From Archilochus colubris (Eukaryota > Chordata > Aves > Apodiformes > Trochilidae), in contig CM041084.1 of assembly GCA_023079485.1 (NCBI GenBank), positions 11,468,609-11,532,608 on the forward strand: 64,000 nucleotides of DNA, written 5' to 3'. This document shows positions 1-12,000 of the stretch, piece by piece; within the stretch, counting starts at the first letter, position 1, and each line of letters opens with the position of its first letter. The position numbers and the translations under genes are program-made. The notes beneath the pieces are model-generated. The model did not search any database. It had not been told where the DNA came from and saw nothing but the letters and a program-made list of their open reading frames with translations.

Positions 1-2596
1 ACTCTTCATGGATGCTGGCTGGCTGGCTATCCTGAGTCCAGATACCACAAATAAATTGGACACTGCAGAAGAGATTTTTTACTGTACGACTTTTTGCAGC
101 ACAGCACAGCCATGATAGTTTTGGCACAGTAGTCCAATTGAAACATAATACTCACTGCTACATGGAACCTGTAATAAAAGATGCTCTGTGCATGAAAATC
201 CTTTGGGATAACTATAGGACAGTAGGATACAGTAGGCCCTTTTCCTCAGTAAGAAGAATCACTGCAGGATTTTTCAGAAGATGCCAAAAGAAAAGAAGCT
301 ACAAGAAATGACATACAGAGAGACAATTTAGAGCAAATAAATTTTGGGACTTTTGCAATAAATACCAAAAGAATGTGATTTTTACGGAAGAAGTGAATAT
401 AGTTCAGGTTTAGATTTTCTTTTATTTAATGTCTGCATTTTGATTTGTTGGGTTTTGTTTTTTTTCCTTCAGTGTCAAATATGACTCTGCTTTGGGCTGG
501 AGATCAGGCTAGAGACTTTGAGGTCCCTTTCAACCTAGATTATTTAATATCATTATCACTGTACTTTTATAATATTACTCTATTATACAAAATGTAAATA
601 TAATTGTGTTTGTAGCTGTTTTTTTCCTGAATGCATTGAACTGAGAATTATACTGAATGTAGAAACATCAGCTGACAACCTGGAATAATCCTTTCCTCCT
701 CGATGCTCTTGTGAATTTCTCTTTAAATGCCAGATGTGAGGAAATTTGGCAGAATAGAATGGCTTCCCTAAAAAAGTGGGATATTCGGGGAGCTGACAGA
801 ATGCATGTCACCAAGTAAAAGGGTTTTCTCATACATTTGTCTGTAGCTTTCACAGCCTACCTTGCATGTCATTGCTGAAAACCAAGTTTACCCATTCTTC
901 ACTTGACTCACACACATGCCAGAAAATACGAGTACCAATTGACTTTTTTAGATCCTCTGGCTTTGATGGGAGCAAACTTCACTGCTGGGTCTGCTTGATA
1001 GAACTAGAAATGTGCCCAGAGTTTACATTCACTGAGCATCATATCAGCCATCAGCAAACAGGGAACTGGTTCTTTCTTTGCTGGAGTAATGGATCAGATA
1101 CCAATATTCCCAAACAAAACTTTCAGGACCAAAAAGAAGGCAGAGCAAGAAGGCAGAAACATGAAACAATTAAAGAAGAAAATTCTGGAAATCAGATTCT
1201 TTAATCTGTATTATGCAGAAGATGTAAAAATCAAGTAGCCGAATGGCAGCCCTTCTTCAGAGTTTTAACTTTGCAGGAATTTTGAGATGTCAAACTCTTC
1301 TGTAAGTGAAAATGCTTAAGGTTACCTAGGAAACTCCAACAACAATGATATTCTGTGAACTCTTAATAAATGTTATTTAAATTAAAAGGGTTTTCCACTC
1401 TTTTCTGTGTGCAATTATGCTAATTAAATCAAAAGACAACTCTGACATTTCCAATTAGCATTTAGCACAAATGGTATATATGCAAATCTAATAGAAAGTA
1501 AATACTGATTTGAAAATACAAAATATCAGGTGTGGTATCATACTACAGCAACATAAGTAAACAGAACATTACTGTCAAACTTTTCTTATTCAAGATAAAA
1601 GTAATCAGTGTATAGCAGATAGTGAAAATCTAATGTTAAACATTTAGTAATAAAAGCAGCTACACAAAGATAATGCAAACATACATATTAAAATGCATTC
1701 AATATTGCAATATATTTAAAGAGGTAGATTTTTTTGTTCAACTGACACTTATTTAATTAGATTAATAAATCATACTTAATATGTGAAAAGAAGAAGTGGC
1801 CATTTAATCTTTCATGTGACTCTTGTGGAATTTCTTTAACACCTGAAAGGGTATTGAGTCTCCTGGGGCCCTAGAACATGGAAAGAAATATATCAATCTA
1901 ACTGTAACAAAATCTGCTGAAGAACATGAAAAACAAGCTCCCTGGTTTTCTCTGGACACCAATTGCTGCCCCTGCAGTGCAGAATTAAGGTGGAAAGTAC
2001 AGATGGACCTAGGTGGAATAATTTAAGAAGCTAAGTAGCTACTGCTGCTGATCTTCAGGCTCTTATTCTGCAAACCCAACCATTTTAACTTGAACTGCTC
2101 TAAGAGAACATTTGGGATAACTTCATTGCCCTGAAATGGATTTAAAAACACTCACATACTTTGATCTGGTGATACCCTTAACGATGGATAATCCCTGGAA
2201 CATAACAATGGGATGATAAAGATAGGTTCCAGAAAAGATACAAAAAGATACTGGTGATGACTGAGCTATGTTGTAAAAAATATACCCACTTTCATTGTTA
2301 AGAATTAGTTTTTAAAATGTACTTCCAGTTATTATAGTGAATATGTTTTTGTTCTTCTCAAGGACCATCGCTGGCAGCTATAGAATGTTGATCAGAAAAC
2401 TGAGCTACTCATCAACAATTTTCACATGTCTTTAAGTGAAGGAGAGTAAAAGTACACAATAAATTATCAAACTTCATGTAAAGAAGTGTAATTCTTTGCT
2501 AATGAATGGTAAAACCCCTGATTTTTCACTTGAGCCTCCCAAAAGAGCATATTCTCTTTAACCCTCTCACATCAAAAACCTGAGGGATTTCTCAAG
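1..2596. other. Unique AT-rich non-coding stretch
   Basis: No gene or full repeat is recognised. The only repeat trace is a decayed CR1 tail near 493-546, listed separately. The stretch at about 1400-1500 is rich in homeodomain and octamer-like sites (several TAATTA/AATTAG cores and a TATGCAAAT), which makes it a weak candidate regulatory element. The longest open frame, 866-1204 on the plus strand (112 codons), shows no recognisable domain, and its length is unremarkable for AT-rich random sequence. Confidence 0.5.
493..546 (+). mobile_element. Decayed CR1 LINE 3' tail
   Basis: The sequence reads as a worn version of the CR1 3' terminus: GGGCTGGAGATCAGG, then CTTTGAGGTCCCTTTCAACC, then TAGATTATTTAA in place of the usual tail octamers. 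Only the last 50 or so bases can be recognised, so this is either a very short 5'-truncated insertion or an old copy whose upstream part has diverged. Plus orientation follows from the order of the 'gaggtccctttcaacc' block before the tail. Confidence 0.5.
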
Positions 2597-2629
2597 AAAA
2601 ACAAAACAAAACAAAATAAAACAAAACAC
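2597..2629 (+). repeat. (AAAAC)n simple repeat
   Basis: Imperfect run of about six AAAAC units with one AAAAT substitution. No flanking LINE tail was recognised, so it is treated as an ordinary microsatellite. Confidence 0.8.
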
Positions 2630-2724
2630 ATTTCATATTAATGACAAGAATATCAGTTCACAACATGTAAATTTGCTTTAACTACAGAAGAGGGGATTTA
2701 GATCCGACATCAGAATGAACTCCC

Positions 2725-2903
2725 AAATGTATGTATGGGAGCAGCCTGTTCAGGGAGGCTGTGGACTCTCTAACATAGGAGCTTTCTAAAATAAAGTGGT
2801 AATGTAATGTAATGTAATGTAATGGTTACACAGGAACAGTTGATTCTCCTTCAGCTGGGAGAATGAATTAACTTTCACAGGTCCCTTTCAGATCATTTTT
2901 TTA
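2725..2903 (+). mobile_element. Decayed CR1 fragment with internal pentamer array
   Basis: The motif GCCTGTTCAGGGAGGCTGTGG is close to the CR1 3' region block that encodes the 'gctgcccagggaggttgtggagtc' consensus, and an 'ACAGGTCCCTTTCAGATCA' block near 2879-2897 resembles the tail. Between them lies an (AATGT)n array. The copy is old and its ends are approximate. Orientation plus. Confidence 0.45.
2800..2824 (+). repeat. (AATGT)n microsatellite
   Basis: Five near-perfect tandem AATGT units, sitting inside the decayed CR1 fragment. The array probably expanded after insertion. Confidence 0.85.
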
Positions 2904-3507
2904 AGATTTCTAAACAAAATAATATTTCTTAGATTACTTACAATATAGACCTTTGCCACTAGACATATTTTTATTCCAAAACATTTAGATATGAAATTCC
3001 TCTTACCAAAAAGGCCAAAACACACAGTTCTGGAAACTAAAGCAGTAGCTTACTCTGGGTTGTGGATGGAATATAAATTATAAACTCAAGAAACGGTAGG
3101 TAAGTGCATACTCATTTCATGGTTTATTATCCTCAGCTCATTATGCAGTGTAGAAGCTTTACACTGAACTATGAAACAATTTCAAATAATTCTAAAGATA
3201 TACACACTTCCTCATTAACATGAGACTGATAAAGGATTGATCCTATCTCCCTGTAAAGCTAGAAACAGTTGAAAAATCTGAGAAGCAGTGTGCAGAGAAA
3301 TTATAAAAATGTTAAAATACATGTTGCAGAAGTCATGTGCTGCAAGAAAGAAGCCTGACATTTCGTAGTAGAGAAAATTTTCTCTAATTTGTAATCTTCC
3401 TAATTTAGGGATTTCGGAATTTCCAGATCTGGAGTGTTTTAAAATTGGATTAGGCAAACATATGTTGGGAGTAACAGACATACTGTCTGAGGGCAAAAAG
3501 GTAGAGG

Positions 3508-3545
3508 AATGGTCTTTTGAGGTCCCTTCCAGTAATATTTTTTTA
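3508..3545 (+). mobile_element. Possible CR1 3' tail remnant
   Basis: GGTCTTTTGAGGTCCCTTCCAG matches the near-terminal CR1 block ('gatcttngaggtcccttccaacc'). The sequence then runs into a short T tract with no ATTCTATG units. This is only a remnant, and the upstream sequence (a 93-codon minus-strand ORF at 3215-3496) shows no LINE similarity that I can recognise. Confidence 0.4.
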
Positions 3546-4815
3546 ACTCTCTAGATTTACTAACTAACTCGTTACTGGTTTCCTGTGGAGAAAAAAACAA
3601 CCTTACACCTGAGTTACACTTTAATACTAGATGCTAAATCAGTTGAAAGTTTTGAGTTTGCTCAAAAGATTTGGCCACTACTGCAGGTTTCTTTTTCACT
3701 AGTAATAAAAGAAATGTATTGCTATACACCCTATGTTGTAATCTGAAGAAATTAGCTACTAAAATTTAATAACATAATTAAGCAATAGGTCCTGCTGCTG
3801 ATGTTTCTGCTAGGAGATAATAGATGGAAGGAGAGTTATATACACTGGAAATATATTTATGGCACATAAAGTTATGATGTTCTATTACTGTTTGGTAGAG
3901 CCTTCAGAAGAAGGGATATATTTTTTTGTAAGGGTAAAGCTTTTTTTTTTTTTTTTTCCCTCTAATTGATGTTTCTGATGTTTCTGATGTTTCTGTTATT
4001 TGAGGTTTTATGGTATTTAAAGTGTGGATGACATCAGAACATGAAATCATATCAGGACAGTAGGCAACTCTTTCCAAGTTGCTCATGACAGCCCAGAGAT
4101 CACAGGTCACTGGATATGCCAGAGAAGCTCTTGATCCATTTCATCTGTACCTGAAAAGGCAGGAAAACTGTCAGGAGCAAAACTACTTTATACAGTCTCA
4201 GTGGTTTAGCAGCAATAATAATGTTTTAAAACAAAATCTTACAAGAAATTTCTGGTCCAAAGGGCAGACTTCTGGAAGAAAAAAGATTTTACTTTCCAGA
4301 AGATCTGATTTTGACAAAAAGGTTTATCCCAGCTGAAGAACATTGTAATTGAATCACTGTAGCCACCTCATTTTCTTGAATCTGTACTCTTTCTAACACA
4401 TGACATTTGGGGTCCCAAGGTTTGTAATGAAATACGAACACTGTTCTGATTAAATGCAGCCAAATTAGAAGACAGAACTATACAAAGCTTTATTTTTATT
4501 CCTTCAATATATGAAAGTTCTTTGACTCTGTGGTTAAATATATTTACGGATGTTTTTTATCCATTTTCTCTTTAACATAATTCACAGAAGAAGTTAAATA
4601 AGCAAGTTTCTGGAAGAGTCTTCCAATATACATTCAGTAGTCAAAAGTCAAAACTCCTATTTCTTATCCCACAATATGGTAATTTCTATAGATAATTTTA
4701 TTATGTGATCTTGTTTGCTAACTAGATGGGGGGATTCAGTGAAGGCTTTTAATTTTATCCTTATCCTTTTCATAAATTGGCTAATTCTTGTGGTAAATGG
4801 GTGGATGCAATGATC
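3546..4815. other. Non-coding stretch with T tract and 9-bp tandem repeat
   Basis: Contains a T17 tract at 3941-3957, followed by three exact tandem copies of GATGTTTCT at 3968-3994. The rest is unique AT-rich sequence. A plus-strand frame at 4079-4336 (85 codons) has no recognisable features. Confidence 0.5.
3968..3994 (+). repeat. 9-bp tandem repeat, 3 copies
   Basis: GATGTTTCT is repeated exactly three times, a short minisatellite-like duplication next to a T17 tract. Confidence 0.9.
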
Positions 4816-4820
4816 TTATT

Positions 4821-5043
4821 TTTACAGTACTTTTATAGTACTTTTTAGTACTATACACTACAGTAGTATATATATATATTTAGTACTTTATACTATAGTA
4901 GTATATATAATACATATAGTAGTATATATAGTACATAGTAGTATATATATAGTATATATATACTATATATATACTATATATATAGTATATATAGTATATT
5001 TAGTACTATATACTATAGTACTTTACAGTACTTTTATAGTACT
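4821..5043. repeat. AGTACT/TATA palindromic array
   Basis: About 220 bp made of AGTACT(A), ATAGTA and TATATA units. The two ends are an exact 22-bp direct repeat (4821-4842 and 5022-5043, containing ACAGTACTTTTATAGTACT). The centre contains a perfect inverted repeat from 4939 to 4976 (38 bp, centre between 4957 and 4958). Because AGTACT and TATATA are self-complementary, most of the array can fold into hairpins or extrude cruciforms. It is probably an expanded AT microsatellite; no transposase or other coding sequence is associated. Confidence 0.85.
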
Positions 5044-5049
5044 AAATGA

Positions 5050-8000
5050 TGTAATTTTTTTTTTATTCACTGTTACCTCAAGATATCATGGGGAGAGAAG
5101 CTGTAACAAGAGAAAATTAAGTTGCTGATTCTGAGACATTTTTCAGGGGGTACATATGAAAAGTCCAGGTGCAATAGCATCAGCTCTCTTAATATTTTCA
5201 ATGACATATGTTAAATGTGTCTAAGTAATTGATAAAAGCTTTTTAAAAAATCAATAGGAATTAAAGATCCTTACTGCAGGAAAAAAACCCTAAAGGAGAA
5301 AAAAACCCAGAGTTTTAATCTGATAAAATAAAACCTCATTTTGTGGTTTTGGTGTTCTGTTTCTTTATGACATTGGTTCTCTATTTCCTCAATAGACAGA
5401 CAAAAATAATTAAGGATATGTATTCCAAATCCTCTCATCACACTAATTTTAATAACAGGAGATACTGTAGCATATCTTGCAATTATTAACTGCCTTTATC
5501 ATTTCATTTTCATGATGAGCAATATTTTGCTGCATGATAGCTAAAGGCAAAATAGAGCAATCTTTTTAACAGTATGTACCAACTTAACTGTAATATTCAG
5601 CTGCCAAAGGGTCATCCAAAATATATCCTTTTTAAAAAAATGTAAATTAGCAAGAGCTGGTTTTATGATAATGTCCTTTCTTGGAAAAGAATAATTTTGC
5701 TTTACATTTATTAGGTAATGGCCAGAGGAAGGTATCTCTTACATCAACAGAATAAGAAATAACTCCTGCAAAAAATTGTCTATATATTATCAAGTTTTCA
5801 GTCCATTCTTGAGCTCTAACAAGCTGTCCAGATCCAGACTGTAGTTCAGGCAAAGGAAGACGAAGACATGGGGAAAAATAAAACAAAATGTGTGAGGAGA
5901 GAAGGTGCAAGAAAACTCTGGTAACATAAACATTGGAATAATCTTTTTAACTGAATCTATTGCTTGGTGGTTAGATGTGCCAAAAAGAACTGAAAAAATG
6001 AGCACAGGAAACACATTTCTGTCATTCAACAATTTTGTCAAAATTTGTCAACTATTAAGAGTGATTTGAGGTGTTTGAGTGACTTAAGGTAGCCTCTTAC
6101 TTACAAGCAGATGCATCCTCACTGTGCTATAAGAATCTTTCATTTCATAGATGAACATAACATCTGACAGAACTTTTCTCTGCTAAAACTGAAGCAGAAA
6201 AATTAATGCAGGTTATGGGCTTGCTCCAGGTGATTGAAACACGCTGAGAGGAAACAGAATTGCCCATTCTTGATTGGATTATTTAGAGTCAGATACCAAC
6301 TCCTAATGCACAAATGAAAACTCAGGCATGCTGATATTGATGGGACACTAACCACTGATTTCAGAGAATCAGGATCCTCTTTAACCATAAGAACTTGGCA
6401 GAGGACAGAGTGGACCTTGTGGCTCAGCACTGACTCATCTTAAGGCTGGTACCTAGGAAGAGAGAAAAGGTTCTTCTGCACTTGACCTTGTACCCACATA
6501 CTTGTGAGGTTCTTAATCATTCTTCTATTTGTTGTTAGTTTGCTTGTTGTTGTTACCTCTGTCTTAGTAATACATGTGCATTCTCCTGTGTTACAACCAA
6601 TCCATTTTTTAATAAAGCCCTTTCACTTGTTTCAGTAGGCCAAAGGATTAGGAGAACTTGTGTGATGTAAGACTACTGCAGAACATGCTATAAATCCGTA
6701 TAACACAAGGATTTATATTGTACCTTTAAAACCAATATGAACTTGAAAATTTGTTTGCACTCCTGTGCATTTGTTCAAGTTGTCTGCTGGTATGGACTTT
6801 GACATTTACTTGAAATCTTTACCTTCATTTTTCTTCAAATGAAAAGCATCTGAGCTAAAAAGCTGTTCTGAAGATCCCAGCAAAAGAAGCAAATACAAGA
6901 CAAATATTATGGCTATTATGTCGATCTTAACTAGAAATTTTTGTAACTTCAAATAACAGCTCAGAAGAAATACAGAAATGTGTGTTGGACATAGGAGACA
7001 TTTAAGAGGTATAAAGAGTGGCCTTGAAGAAACTTGTAATTAACAGATTTTGATGCTTACATACTCTGAGGAGGTTTAATTATGAGTGTAATCTTACCTA
7101 GCTAGATTTAGAACATGCATACATATAAATATCCTTAAGAGAGACCCCCTAAAAACCCTTAAATATATATATTTTAAGCATCTGGATTTGAATATTAAAA
7201 TATGACTTTAAAATTTTCAGTCTTTTATTATGACAGGAGCATAGATCCTTTTTTATGTTATAATCTTTTTTCAAACATTGCTGGTTATTAATAAAGTTTT
7301 TATGCCTTTGAATATATTTATAATGGGATGCAGAACTGTTTGTATCATCTGTTTTATGTGAAACACTAACACTTAAATGAAGTTTTTGAAAAAGAATTTA
7401 TAGAATTTCTTGCTCATTCGGACTTGAAGGCAGGTGGCTCAGCTAATGCTGAGTGTAAAAATTTACGAAAATGTAAATGTCCGATTAACAGTTGAAAATT
7501 TGTACTCTGTAAAAATCTAAGCATTCAGATTAAAATTCTAGTTTACCTAATTAATGCGCATTCAAAAAATAAATTTACTTGGATTTTATGAGCTAACATT
7601 ATAAAAATTATCCAGTGCATGGCTGTTTTGAGTGTGTAATAAAGAACACTGATTCACACTGCTTTGAAAAGAAAATCACAGGAAAGAATTTCTCTCAATG
7701 CCCATTGGAAATGTCTGTCCTATACTGTCGATTTGATTATAGTGTTAGAAACACTTTTGCCCTGAGTGCTTCTTCCAGTCCTGGTTCTTAATTGTTGTTA
7801 TTTGGCAGCGTGAAATATTGATGACATTGGTCAAAAAGATTGACAGCCGCATGAATTGTTATTAACCAGCCTGTTGGTTGTAGTTTGAAGTTCAATAAAT
7901 ACCAGGATGCAGTATAAGCCTCAGGGAGCTTCTTTCTTTTTTTGAACAACTGGAAATTAACTATTTGATGTCTTTATAAGCCATCTGTCTTTTTTCCCAT

Positions 8001-8754
8001 CATCCCCTCAAATAAATGCTTAATTTGGTACTGCTTACTTCTGCATCCAAGTATTCTTTCATAACTGGGCATCTCAGCCCCTTCTTGACCCTGGCAGAAG
8101 ACCAGACAGTACAGGAGTTCTGTCTATTCAGTCTGTCAGAACAACAGAGAGAACAACAAAATCATTTAGAAAAATCAGGATCTATAAAAGAACAGTGAAC
8201 AGAATAGTTTCTGAAGAGAGATGGGAATAATTTCTGTAATATTGATACATGGGAAAGTTTTCCAGCCCCTACATATATGGTTTGCAGTATTGTTACAATG
8301 TGTCACTGTACATACATCCACATAAGTTGTTGAAGAGCCTTAGTAATCATCTATCAAGCTGAAGAGCAAATCTTTAACACTATTTTAATAATACAAAAAT
8401 GCTTAACGATACACCCTGACGTTTTTTCTTTCTTTGCTTTTTAATGGTGAGTTATGAATATTTCCTTTTTAAAATGTGCACATTTGTTTTCTCAATCTTA
8501 AATCCTGGATGGATTAACTTTCATACTCATGAACTGAAATTTTCAAAGTACTGTATTTTTCCTGCCTACAAGCACACTTAGATTTTTACCACCTAATTCT
8601 CTGATAGTTAGCTATCTGATGTGAGCCCTCTTCCATACTTGTTTCTTACCTAGCTTAATGCCCTGAATCTCTTAGTTATTCAGTGTTCTTTATGATTATT
8701 GGTTGTGATGTAACATATCTTTTTTTGGTCTTGGATAAAACTAAGGTAGTAGTA
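5050..8754. other. Unique non-coding stretch, possible conserved element at 7.4-7.9 kb
   Basis: No repeat family or gene is recognised. Frames of 60-87 codons (for example 5647-5910 and 5790-6041 on the minus strand) look like chance. The interval 7400-7900 is less simple in composition, with several TAATTA-type sites and GATTGACAGC at about 7838, similar to PBX/MEIS composite sites. That is compatible with a conserved non-coding regulatory element, but conservation cannot be tested here. Confidence 0.45.
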
Positions 8755-9008
8755 ACAGGTAGTAGGAAGCTGAATCAGGGAAGGTTTAGGTTAAATATTA
8801 GGAAAAGGTTTTTCACCCAGGGGGCAGATGAGCAATGGAACAAGCTCCGCAGGGAGGTGGTCACAGCACCAAGGCTGCCTGAGTTCAAGAAGTGTTTGGA
8901 TGATGCTCTCAGGAACATGGTGTGATCCTGGGGGTGCTCTAAAGGGACAGGAGCTGGATTTCATGATCCTGGTGGGTCATTTCCAGCTTAGGAGATTCTA
9001 TGATTCCA
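8755..9008 (+). mobile_element. CR1 LINE 3' fragment
   Basis: This is a 5'-truncated CR1 non-LTR retrotransposon in plus orientation. The frame at about 8767-8925 encodes the C-terminal end of CR1 ORF2, with blocks NQGRFRLNIRKRFF, EQWNKLRREVV and EFKKCLDDAL, which correspond to the family's 'RLDIRKNFFTxRVVxHWNxLPREVV' terminus. The 3' UTR follows (about 8930-8990), with 'CATGATCCTGGTGGGTCATTTCCAGC', and the copy ends in the typical ATTCTATGATTC tail. It is non-autonomous, lacking the endonuclease and nearly all of the RT, and was probably dead on insertion. Confidence 0.93.
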
Positions 9009-9009
9009 A

Positions 9010-12000
9010 GAGGAAGAATGTATTAATGTTTCTCAGTCTCCTGTTTAGGCAGGGTGTAAAGATGGGAAAATACCTTGCTGAGTCCATACATTCTGAATTG
9101 TACCTATTAGAAAAAGATATAAATAGCATATATGCATATAATAATTATAAAGTTTCAGCCTTTCAGATGTACTTCAATCAATCATCTCTTTGAATTTGCA
9201 TAAATTACGCTCATGATCACAATATCATCCCATGATTTTCAATTGCTATCAGTAGTCAAGCAGGGTGTGTCTGACTGTAACACTGCAGATTTACTTGACC
9301 TGTATTTAATGCATCACGTGGATAATACAGCACAGGATGCATTGTGCATCGGTTGGGCAGGGAACCTGGAGTCAGCACTGCATTGAAGTCTGTGGCAGTT
9401 TTGACATTTTGGGTCACCAATAATTTTTTTATTAGTTGTGAAGGGGATTTTGACACCCATGGGTTATTTAGTCTCCTGTGAGATTTCACTATAAAGATGG
9501 ATACGTAGTGTACACTGGTAATGAGGAACAATGAACTTTTAAAATCAAGATTTAATTGAACAATCTCCCTCCAGACAACAATTACTTTTTCCAAAAGTTT
9601 TGAAGAAGTAAATATCTAATCCACTTTTACAGTTTCTATGAACTTATACCAAGGAAAAGTTTTAATTTTATCTCCTCTGGTATCAATTGCTTGCTATCCC
9701 ATGAACATTTTAAAATGTCTTTTCCACTAACTTGCAAAAATTAGTGTTTTCCCCAACTTTACTGTACTGTGTATATTAACATGCAACAAAAGAATTAATA
9801 AATGTCTTGCAACTACAAAATAAAATAACTTTACATATAACTTTCCAAATCTTTTATTATGTCGGTATTCCTTTGGTAGACCAATAAACTGTAATTATAT
9901 GCTAAACAGAATTGATAAGTAACTTGTTTTACCAATGGTTACAATCTCCTTGTCTTTGTTCTCAGTCTCTAGCAAAAAAACCTACTGAATTTCAAAGCTG
10001 ACATTTAATCAATGCATGTAAATCACCTTGGAGGTCTATTATTCTTGTATTCATTAATTCAGTCATGCAGCATACAAGCATGTAGGAGAATGATACACAA
10101 AGTTTTTGCAGCTGAGGTCAAAAAATGGCACGTATAGTGTTTTGCTCTTGAAGTTCCAAACTGCTTCTGACATATTGTATCACAATATCTCTGAATAAAA
10201 GCATAAGACTGCAGAATTAAAATTGTGTTATTATTTTATTTAATCAACTTTTTATGTTAGGATATTCTCTGTTGAGCAGTTGGTTGGATATCCTTCTCAT
10301 TGACTATATGATACATATCTGTTCTTTACTAGCTTCTGGGAGTAGACAAAAATGACAATAAATACATAGGTAGTGCCTTCTACATGGAAATACTGAATTT
10401 TTTAAATCAAATGCCTTGGCTATAAGATAAAAAAACATGAGAAAAGCATACATGGCAAGGAATCAGTCCAAATAATTTCCAATTTGTATCTTAACGTTTT
10501 CAAGTCACTGCTCTACAAGAATTTTGAGTTGCTTGTCTCTGTGAACTTCTATAATCTACTGGAAGTGAAAAAGTGTGTTTATATTCAGAACAATATCAGT
10601 CAGAAGAGTGACTGAAAACATCAGAGGAAATAGTAAGCAACCTACAATGATACATCAGATGGACATGCTTTGGTATCTACCTCTCTGCAGATGCAATTCT
10701 CTCCTATCAATATCTCCTCTCAATATCCTGCAATTCTCTCCTATTTCACATCAACTGAAATAGTGTTCAACTTGTGCAAAAAGGCAGTTTCTACATGACA
10801 GGTTTATTTTGACAAATTGATAAGACACTACCAGTTTTCTCCTACTGGTTACGTGAACTGGCAACGTACTGGAAGCAGAGCCTGGAATTTGAAGGTGGCC
10901 TGATAGCAACATAGAAGATGTAGAAATACACGAAGGGCAGATAGAGAAACACACAGATCACTTGCTTCCATTGAACGGTAACTATGGTGACCTGTGGAAG
11001 AATTATAGAAAAAGCAAACAAGAGTTGCAAAAGAGTTGGATTTTCTATCCTTGATCAGCACCCAAAATCTGGCATTACATTTTCTCTCTCTTCAGTTCCC
11101 ATGAAAGAGACATTCTACACAAAAATTCAGCTTGAAGCATTTAAAACATTTAATAGAAATAATTTGAAATACTTTATTCAGCCTAGCTATTTAAATCTAG
11201 ATATACTCAATTTTCGATGGAAAATAGCTTGGAATTGAAACAGAACAAAAGTAATTCAAATTTAATTTTCTTTGTTATTATGTGAAAATGTCCTTTTTCT
11301 TAAAAAGTTTCAATTTTAAGAACTATCTTCTCATTAAAATTTTTTAATTTTTAGTCTTCAAAATTTGAGCACATCAGTTATGAGTTACTAAATTATTTGA
11401 AATTTTAAGTATTAAATTTTAACATTTAAAAAAACAACGAACTATGCTAATACACTTAGGACACAGTTAGGATGCATTCAGTCTTCTGTTGCGTCTTATC
11501 TGCAAGCAATGGGGATAGAATTACTAAGAAGTAGTCACTCTTGATTGTTACTCGGGAGGGAATAAAAGGAACCAGAGTACATGTATCATAAAGTAATCAA
11601 AAGTAACTACATTAGTCTAACTTTCTGAGCGAGGGTTCAGGTCTCTTCTTTGCATTTCACTGGGTCCAGTCATGGTAACTCCCTCTCTAAAGATTTAGGT
11701 TAATGTGGTTCATTTAATGATTCTCCAATGTAAAAATGTTGTCTTGCTGTCTAGAAAGGTGAGCCATGTTGTACCTTATGGTTTTGCTCTGTCTTCAGTG
11801 AAAAAATATAGGCTTAAAATCAGATATAGGGGAGTCCTAGAGAGTCACAATGGCAATGTACATGCTCTTTTGTGAACCTGCTGTCCCCAGACATACCACT
11901 TAACTGTATGAAGTGGAGAAAGAAATACCTTGAACTTTACTGTCTTCTTTTCCTCTGCTGGAGACCTGGGAAGCAGTGATGCCCATCACTGAGCCATCAG

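Noticed and set aside
8828..9193. 121-codon plus-strand ORF
   Set aside because: It is an out-of-frame reading of the CR1 C-terminal region that continues into flanking DNA.
9256..9594. 112-codon minus-strand ORF
   Set aside because: No recognisable motif, no splice or start context, and chance length.
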